Assembly: GCA_964434535.1 (NCBI GenBank)
Contig: CAYSWA010000003.1
Coordinates: forward strand, 112,274-176,273
Source of the DNA: SM23-32 sp964434535
Lineage (GTDB): Bacteria > Planctomycetota > Brocadiia > SM23-32
Length of the DNA stretch: 64,000 nucleotides
Direction: 5' to 3'
A model generated the notes under the pieces. It saw nothing but the letters and a program-made list of their open reading frames with translations, was not told where the DNA came from and did not search any database. A program made the position numbers and the translations under genes. Shown piece by piece: positions 60,168-64,000 of this stretch. How positions within the stretch are numbered: the first letter of the stretch is position 1; each line of letters starts with the position of its first letter.

Positions 60168-60926
60168 ATGGCGACCAAGGCGTTCATATCCGACATCCAC
60201 GGGAACCTCGAGGCGCTCGAGGCCGTGCTGCGCGAGATCCGCCACCAGGGCGTCGACGAGATATGGTGCCTGGGCGACATCGTCGGCTACGGCCCCGACC
60301 CCATCCCTTGCGCTGACCTGGTGCGGCGCAACTGCTCGAAGATCCTGATGGGCAACCACGACTGGGCGCTGCTGAACAGCCCCGTCGGGTTCAACACGCT
60401 CGCCACGGCCATGATCTATAAGACCAAGGAGTGGATGCGGATCACCGACCAGTCCACCGAGGAGGACAAGGCGCGCTGGAACTTCCTCTCGCAACTGCCG
60501 CTCAGCGCCGAGGAGGACGGCACGCTGCTGGTGCACGCCTCGCCACGCGCCGAGCTGAGCGAGTACATCCTGCCCTCCGACGTGAGCCACGACCCGGAGA
60601 AGTTCGAGGAGATCTTCTCCATGATCGACCACCTCTGTGTGGTCGGCCACTCCCACGTGCCCTGCTGCATCAGCCAGGACCTGGAGCTGGACGCCGTGCG
60701 CGGCGAGAGCTGCACCGTCGAGCTGGACGACCGCAAACGCATCATCAACATCGGCTCCGTCGGCCAGCCCCGCGACGGGGACAACCGGGCCTGCTTCGTG
60801 ACCCTGAACGAGGAGCTGGTCCGCTACTGCCGCGTCCCCTATGACTACCGCCGCACGATGGAGAAGATAAGCAAGCTCGGCGACGAGTACCAGATGCTGG
60901 GTTACCGCCTGGGGCTCGGCCGCTGA
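60168..60926 (+). CDS. calcineurin-like metallophosphoesterase (YfcE/ApaH-like)
   Basis: A 252-residue metallophosphoesterase. Motifs in order: FISDIHGNLEAL, CLGDIVGYGPDP, LMGNHDWAL, LLVHASPRAE and VVGHSHVPCCI. The GDxVGYGPDP form is typical of single-domain phosphodiesterases seen widely in planctomycete-like genomes. Substrate is unknown. The ATG at 60168 is preferred over GTG at 60159 because AGGGCGGGG precedes it at correct spacing. It is followed by rnfB after 32 nt on the same strand. Confidence 0.88.
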   Translation: MATKAFISDIHGNLEALEAVLREIRHQGVDEIWCLGDIVGYGPDPIPCADLVRRNCSKILMGNHDWALLNSPVGFNTLATAMIYKTKEWMRITDQSTEEDKARWNFLSQLPLSAEEDGTLLVHASPRAELSEYILPSDVSHDPEKFEEIFSMIDHLCVVGHSHVPCCISQDLELDAVRGESCTVELDDRKRIINIGSVGQPRDGDNRACFVTLNEELVRYCRVPYDYRRTMEKISKLGDEYQMLGYRLGLGR

Positions 60927-60958
60927 GGCCACCCTTCTGCCCTCGCGACCGCAACGCC

Positions 60959-61816
60959 ATGTTCGCCATGCCGCCGATGGTGCTCTGGGCCGTCGGGTCC
61001 ATGCTCGTGCTCGGCGTGCTGTTCGGGCTCGGGCTGGTGATCGCCGCCCGCAAGTTCAGCGTCGAGGAAGACCCCCGCGTGGGCGCCGTGGAGGACGAGC
61101 TGCCCGGCATCAACTGCGGGGCCTGCGGCTACGCCGGCTGCCACGCCTACGCCGAGGCCGTCGTCGCCAGCGAGGACGTGGCCCTCTGCGTGCCCGGCGG
61201 GCCCGAGGTGGCCCGGACCCTGGCGGACCTGTTGGGCGTGGAGCTGGGCGCCGTGCAGAAGCTGCGCGCCGTCGTCCACTGCCAGGGCGGCGCGAGCCGC
61301 TGCGGGGACCGCTTCGACTACGCCGGCGAGCAGGACTGCCGCGCCGCCCACATCACCTCCGGAGGCCCCAAGGCCTGCATCTACGGCTGCCTCGGCTTCG
61401 GATCCTGCGCCGCCGCCTGCCCCTACGACGCCATCGCCATGAACGAGGAGCGGCTGCCCGTCATCGACCCCGACAAGTGCACCGCCTGCGGAATCTGCGT
61501 GCGCACCTGCCCGCGCGACCTGATCAGCCTGCTGCCCTACCGCTACAACATCTACCTCGGCTGCTCCAGCCACGACCGGGGCAAGGCCGTCAGCGGCATC
61601 TGCCCGGTCGGCTGCATCGCCTGCCGGCGGTGCGTCAAGGAGGACCCCCACGAAGCGATCGAGATGGTCGATGACCTGCCCGTGCTCGATCAGGCGAAGG
61701 CCGACGGCGAGTTCGCCCGCGCCGCCGAGGTCTGCCCCATGAACTGCTTCGTCGTCGAAGAGCCGCTCCAGCCCGAGGCGGCCACCCCGGCCGCGAAGGA
61801 GGCCGCCGCCTCCTGA
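60959..61816 (+). CDS. rnfB: Rnf electron transport complex subunit B
   Basis: RnfB is the ferredoxin-contacting Fe-S subunit. It has 285 residues. One N-terminal membrane helix (about 7-30) precedes a cluster-binding ASF domain (C53, C56, C61, C77 in INCGACGYAGC). Several cysteine motifs follow: C140/C144/C150/C154, C174/C177/C180/C184, and C215/C219/C222/C225 with C259, which suit about three further [4Fe-4S] clusters. The tail is Ala/Glu rich. It is far from the other rnf genes (5.9-13.4 kb), next to a phosphoesterase gene, so Rnf expression is divided over two units. Confidence 0.95.
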   Translation: MFAMPPMVLWAVGSMLVLGVLFGLGLVIAARKFSVEEDPRVGAVEDELPGINCGACGYAGCHAYAEAVVASEDVALCVPGGPEVARTLADLLGVELGAVQKLRAVVHCQGGASRCGDRFDYAGEQDCRAAHITSGGPKACIYGCLGFGSCAAACPYDAIAMNEERLPVIDPDKCTACGICVRTCPRDLISLLPYRYNIYLGCSSHDRGKAVSGICPVGCIACRRCVKEDPHEAIEMVDDLPVLDQAKADGEFARAAEVCPMNCFVVEEPLQPEAATPAAKEAAAS

Positions 61817-61863
61817 GCGCGGCGCTTTCGCGTTCCCACCGCGCATCCTGACAGGAGGTCGAA

Positions 61864-61917
61864 ATGGTCAAGGTGAATCAGTCCGAATGCACCGTGGAAG
61901 CGATCTCGGAGGGCTGA
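61864..61917 (+). CDS. 17-codon ORF with ferredoxin-like sequence lacking the cluster loop
   Basis: The peptide MVKVNQSECTVEAISEG starts at an ATG preceded by a perfect AGGAGGT ribosome site. Small 2[4Fe-4S] ferredoxins typically begin with VKV.E.CTGCGxCVxxCPVEAIS. This peptide matches the parts before and after, with the cysteine loop missing between ECT and VEAIS. It may be a ferredoxin gene remnant left by deletion, or a translated leader peptide. Nothing further downstream is ferredoxin-like. It lies 47 nt after rnfB. Confidence 0.5.
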   Translation: MVKVNQSECTVEAISEG

Positions 61918-61927
61918 GCCGCCGCGG

Positions 61928-61950
61928 CCGGCCGGCTTGGGTCCGGCCGG
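61928..61950 (+). terminator. GC-rich hairpin after rnfB
   Basis: CCGGCCGG (61928-61935) pairs with CCGGCCGG (61943-61950) across a 7-nt loop, with no T-run. It lies after the 17-codon ORF and overlaps the -35 region of the next promoter. A factor-dependent terminator is possible. Confidence 0.35.
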
Positions 61951-61965
61951 TCAGAATGCTACAAT
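61937..61965 (+). promoter_or_regulatory. promoter of the YdjY/squalene-repeat pair
   Basis: TTGGGT (61937-61942) and TACAAT (61960-61965), with an extended -10 TGC, are 17 nt apart. The ATG is at 61999. Confidence 0.6.
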
Positions 61966-61998
61966 GCAGGGCGGAACGCGTCTCACGGAGTGCCTGCC

Positions 61999-62724
61999 AT
62001 GCGCGCCGTCCTCTGTGCCATCGCCGCCGCCATCGCCTGCGCGCCGGCCGTCCCGGCGCAGCAGCCCGCGCCGGGCGACACGCCGGTCCGCAAGCTGGCC
62101 GAGGGCCTCTACCAGATCGGCCGGCTCCAGCTCGACGCCCGCCGGCGCGCCGTGCGCTGCGCCGGCGAGGTGAACATGGACGCCGGCGGCCCGATCGAGC
62201 TGCTCGCCTGCCTGCCGCGCGGCAAGACGCACGAGACCGTCTTCACGCTGGACCTGGAGCCGATCCACCTCCAGACGGCGCTCCTGCTGCTGGGCGCCGA
62301 GCCGGGCCGCAACCCCGCCTACGACTACCCCGAGTGGGATGAAGACCGCCTCCGCCCGCCGGGCGACCTCGCCCTCATCCGCGTCGAATGGGAGGCCGAC
62401 GGCGCCCGCCGGTCCGCCCCGGCCGAAGCGTTCCTCTACAACGTCGTCGCCGATACACCGATGGCGCCCGCCACGTGGGCCTTCCTGGGCAGCGCCGTCG
62501 TCGACGGCCGCTTCGGCGCCGACCTGGACGGCTCCCTCATCACCACCTACCACGACCCGCTCGCCGTCCTGGAGATGAACCTGCCGACCGTCAATGACGA
62601 CGTCTACTACCACGTGAACGAGAGCCGCTGCCCCCCCGTCGGCACGCCCGTGGAGCTGGTCATCATCCTGGCGGCGCGGGCCGAGGGCCGCCGCCGTGTC
62701 CCATCGGAAGGAGCAGGCCCATGA
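61999..62724 (+). CDS. exported YdjY-domain protein
   Basis: A 241-residue protein with a signal peptide (MRAVLCAIAAAIACAPAVPAQ) and a YdjY-like domain: LQLDARRRAVRCAGEVNMDA, then CLPRGKTHETVFTL, then LEPIHLQTALLLLG. Function is unknown; the family is frequent in Planctomycetota in my recollection. The ATG at 61999 is preferred over GTG at 61990 because GGAG lies at the right distance. It overlaps the next gene by 4 nt (ATGA), so the two proteins may work together in the envelope. Confidence 0.8.
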   Translation: MRAVLCAIAAAIACAPAVPAQQPAPGDTPVRKLAEGLYQIGRLQLDARRRAVRCAGEVNMDAGGPIELLACLPRGKTHETVFTLDLEPIHLQTALLLLGAEPGRNPAYDYPEWDEDRLRPPGDLALIRVEWEADGARRSAPAEAFLYNVVADTPMAPATWAFLGSAVVDGRFGADLDGSLITTYHDPLAVLEMNLPTVNDDVYYHVNESRCPPVGTPVELVIILAARAEGRRRVPSEGAGP

Positions 62725-63869
62725 AGAAAGTCGCCGCGCTCATCGGCATTGCCGCGCTGTCCGTCGCCGCCCACGCCCGAGCGGCGGAGCGGGACGTCTC
62801 GCTGCTGCTGGAGGGCCGGGCGGGCGTCCTGCGGGGGCTGCGCTACCTGGAGGGAACCCAGCGCGAGAACGGCTCCTGGCAGGACCAGCCGGCCATCACC
62901 GCGCTGGCGCTGACCGCCATGATGGGCAGCGGGCTGGAGGAGTACGGCCCGGAGGGCCCGGCCGTCGCCCGCGCGCTCGACTACATCCGCAGCCACGCCC
63001 GGCCCGACGGCGGCATCTACGACCGGTTCTACGCCAGCTACAGCACCAGCCTCTGCGCGATGGCCCTGGTCGAGGCCGGCCTGCCCGAGGACCGGGAGCT
63101 GATCGAGCGGGCGCGCCGGTTCCTCCTCGGCGCCCAGGCCGACGGGGGCGAGGGTCTCACGCCCCAGGACCTCCAGTACGGCGGCTGGGGCTACGAGCCG
63201 CACGTCTCCGGCGAGGGCATGCACCGGGCCGACATGTCCAACACACAGTTCGCCCTCGAGGCCGTCCGCCGCCTGGAGGAGATCGCCGAGGAGGACCGCG
63301 CCGCCGCCGGCGTCGGCGAGGGCGGGCGCACGCAGACCGAGCTCTGCTACGAGCAGGCGATCACCTTCCTTCAGCGCTGCCAGAACCTGGAGTCCTACAA
63401 CGACCAGCCCTGGGCGTCGAACGACGGCGGCTTCGTCTACCGGCCCGGCGAGAGCAAGGCCGGCGAGACGCCCGCCGGCGGCCTGCGCAGCTACGCGGGC
63501 ATGACCTACGCCGGCCTGAAGGGCATGATCTACGCCCGGCTGAGCCGCGACGACCCGCGCGTGCTGGCCGCCTACGACTGGGCCCGCCGCCACTGGAGCG
63601 TCACCGAGAACCCCGGCCTCGGCCAGCAGGGGCTCTATTACTATTACCTGGTGATGGCGCGCGCCCTGAACGCCTACGGGGTCGAGGAGGTCGTCGACGC
63701 CGAGGGCCTCGCCCACGACTGGCGCGCTGAGCTGACCGCCCAACTGCTGAAGGTGCAGCGGGCCGACGGCTCCTGGGTCAACGAGAACGGCCGCTGGATG
63801 GAGCAGGTCCCCGATCTGGTCACGGCCTACGCCGTGCTGGCCATCGAGCAGGCCGCCCGGGGCTGGTGA
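62721..63869 (+). CDS. exported prenyltransferase/squalene-oxidase-repeat protein
   Basis: A 382-residue protein with a signal peptide (MKKVAALIGIAALSVAAHARA). It consists of repeated alpha-helical pairs of the squalene cyclase/prenyltransferase-beta type, each with a QxxxGSW-like turn: GTQRENGSWQD, RPDGGIYD, VQRADGSWVN. YGGWGYEP is another repeat turn. The DxDD catalytic motif of squalene-hopene cyclases is absent, so it is probably a non-catalytic alpha-alpha toroid or of unknown activity. The ATG overlaps the YdjY stop. A 9-bp hairpin follows at 63919-63949. Confidence 0.85.
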   Translation: MKKVAALIGIAALSVAAHARAAERDVSLLLEGRAGVLRGLRYLEGTQRENGSWQDQPAITALALTAMMGSGLEEYGPEGPAVARALDYIRSHARPDGGIYDRFYASYSTSLCAMALVEAGLPEDRELIERARRFLLGAQADGGEGLTPQDLQYGGWGYEPHVSGEGMHRADMSNTQFALEAVRRLEEIAEEDRAAAGVGEGGRTQTELCYEQAITFLQRCQNLESYNDQPWASNDGGFVYRPGESKAGETPAGGLRSYAGMTYAGLKGMIYARLSRDDPRVLAAYDWARRHWSVTENPGLGQQGLYYYYLVMARALNAYGVEEVVDAEGLAHDWRAELTAQLLKVQRADGSWVNENGRWMEQVPDLVTAYAVLAIEQAARGW

Positions 63870-63918
63870 GGGCGGCTGCCCGTTGTGCCGTCGCGCTCAG
63901 TGTTGCCGTTCTCCGCGA

Positions 63919-63949
63919 GCTCCGCGCGGGGCACCTGGGGGCGCGGAGC
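63919..63949 (+). terminator. 9-bp hairpin downstream of the last gene
   Basis: GCTCCGCGC (63919-63927) and GCGCGGAGC (63941-63949) pair perfectly around a 13-nt loop; only CATTTGC follows. The window's last 130 nt hold no gene. Confidence 0.4.
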
Positions 63950-64000
63950 CATTTGCGCTGATCGTAAGGTGGCGGGGGGCGCGGGGTTGGCGGGAGGGCA

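Overview
This is a GC-rich (roughly 70 percent), gene-dense window of a bacterial chromosome with an outer membrane. KdsA, an LptF/LptG-type permease and Lnt point to LPS and lipoproteins. A TPR protein carrying two RNA polymerase alpha-CTD modules, a YdjY-domain protein, a secreted squalene-cyclase-repeat protein, a GH172 (DUF2961) enzyme, a sulfatase and Gfo/Idh/MocA oxidoreductases together resemble Planctomycetota or a close PVC/FCB-type relative. That assignment is inference from gene content; there is no rRNA in the window. I found no tRNA, CRISPR array, IS element or prophage.

Layout. 0-14 kb (minus strand): a long run rnfE, rnfA, SurA-like PPIase, aminotransferase, rnfC, rnfD, rnfG, scpB, HD hydrolase, dnaE, ruvC (cut by the window edge), mostly with ATGA start/stop overlaps. 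14-22 kb: a SAM hydrolase, a fused 2-oxoacid dehydrogenase E1 (alpha+beta) with a small membrane protein, then tig-clpP-clpX. 22-36 kb: accessory carbohydrate genes (DUF2961, two Gfo/Idh/MocA, ROK kinase, sulfatase, phosphoesterases), an ECF sigma/anti-sigma pair, hpt, and pyrE-purB. 36-43 kb: a divergent prs with a gene remnant behind it, then lpdA-lipB-lipA-lipoyl carrier-holB-rsgA. 43-50 kb: divergent operons kdsA-nadD-RNA methyltransferase and TPR/alpha-CTD-ruvA-ruvB-queH-spoIID. 50-56 kb: mtnP-STAS-unknown-PqqD-ABC permease-ABC ATPase. 56-64 kb: PHP phosphatase, lptF-type gene and lnt, phosphoesterase-rnfB, and a YdjY/squalene-repeat pair.

How the parts fit. Six Rnf subunits are present, so ferredoxin:NAD+ oxidoreduction coupled to ion transport is likely, but rnfB lies about 47 kb from rnfE-A and rnfC-D-G. 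Lipoate is made and attached (LipB, LipA) and re-oxidised (LpdA) next to a free-standing lipoyl domain, and E1 is one fused polypeptide elsewhere; no E2 acyltransferase is visible. Most transcription units begin with a recognisable sigma70-type promoter with a TAGAAT/TACAAT-like -10 box.

The most unusual signals are: short word-repeat families confined to intergenic DNA that abut, truncate or supply the stop codons of genes; two interlocked divergent promoters sharing a palindrome over their -35 boxes; a terminator-like hairpin in the tig leader with a competing alternative stem; a 17-codon ORF that reads like a ferredoxin with its cluster loop removed; a ClpP whose third triad residue is Glu; an LptF-type permease with an inserted coiled coil; and an FtsX-type permease with a GATase-like extracytoplasmic domain encoded with PqqD and STAS proteins.
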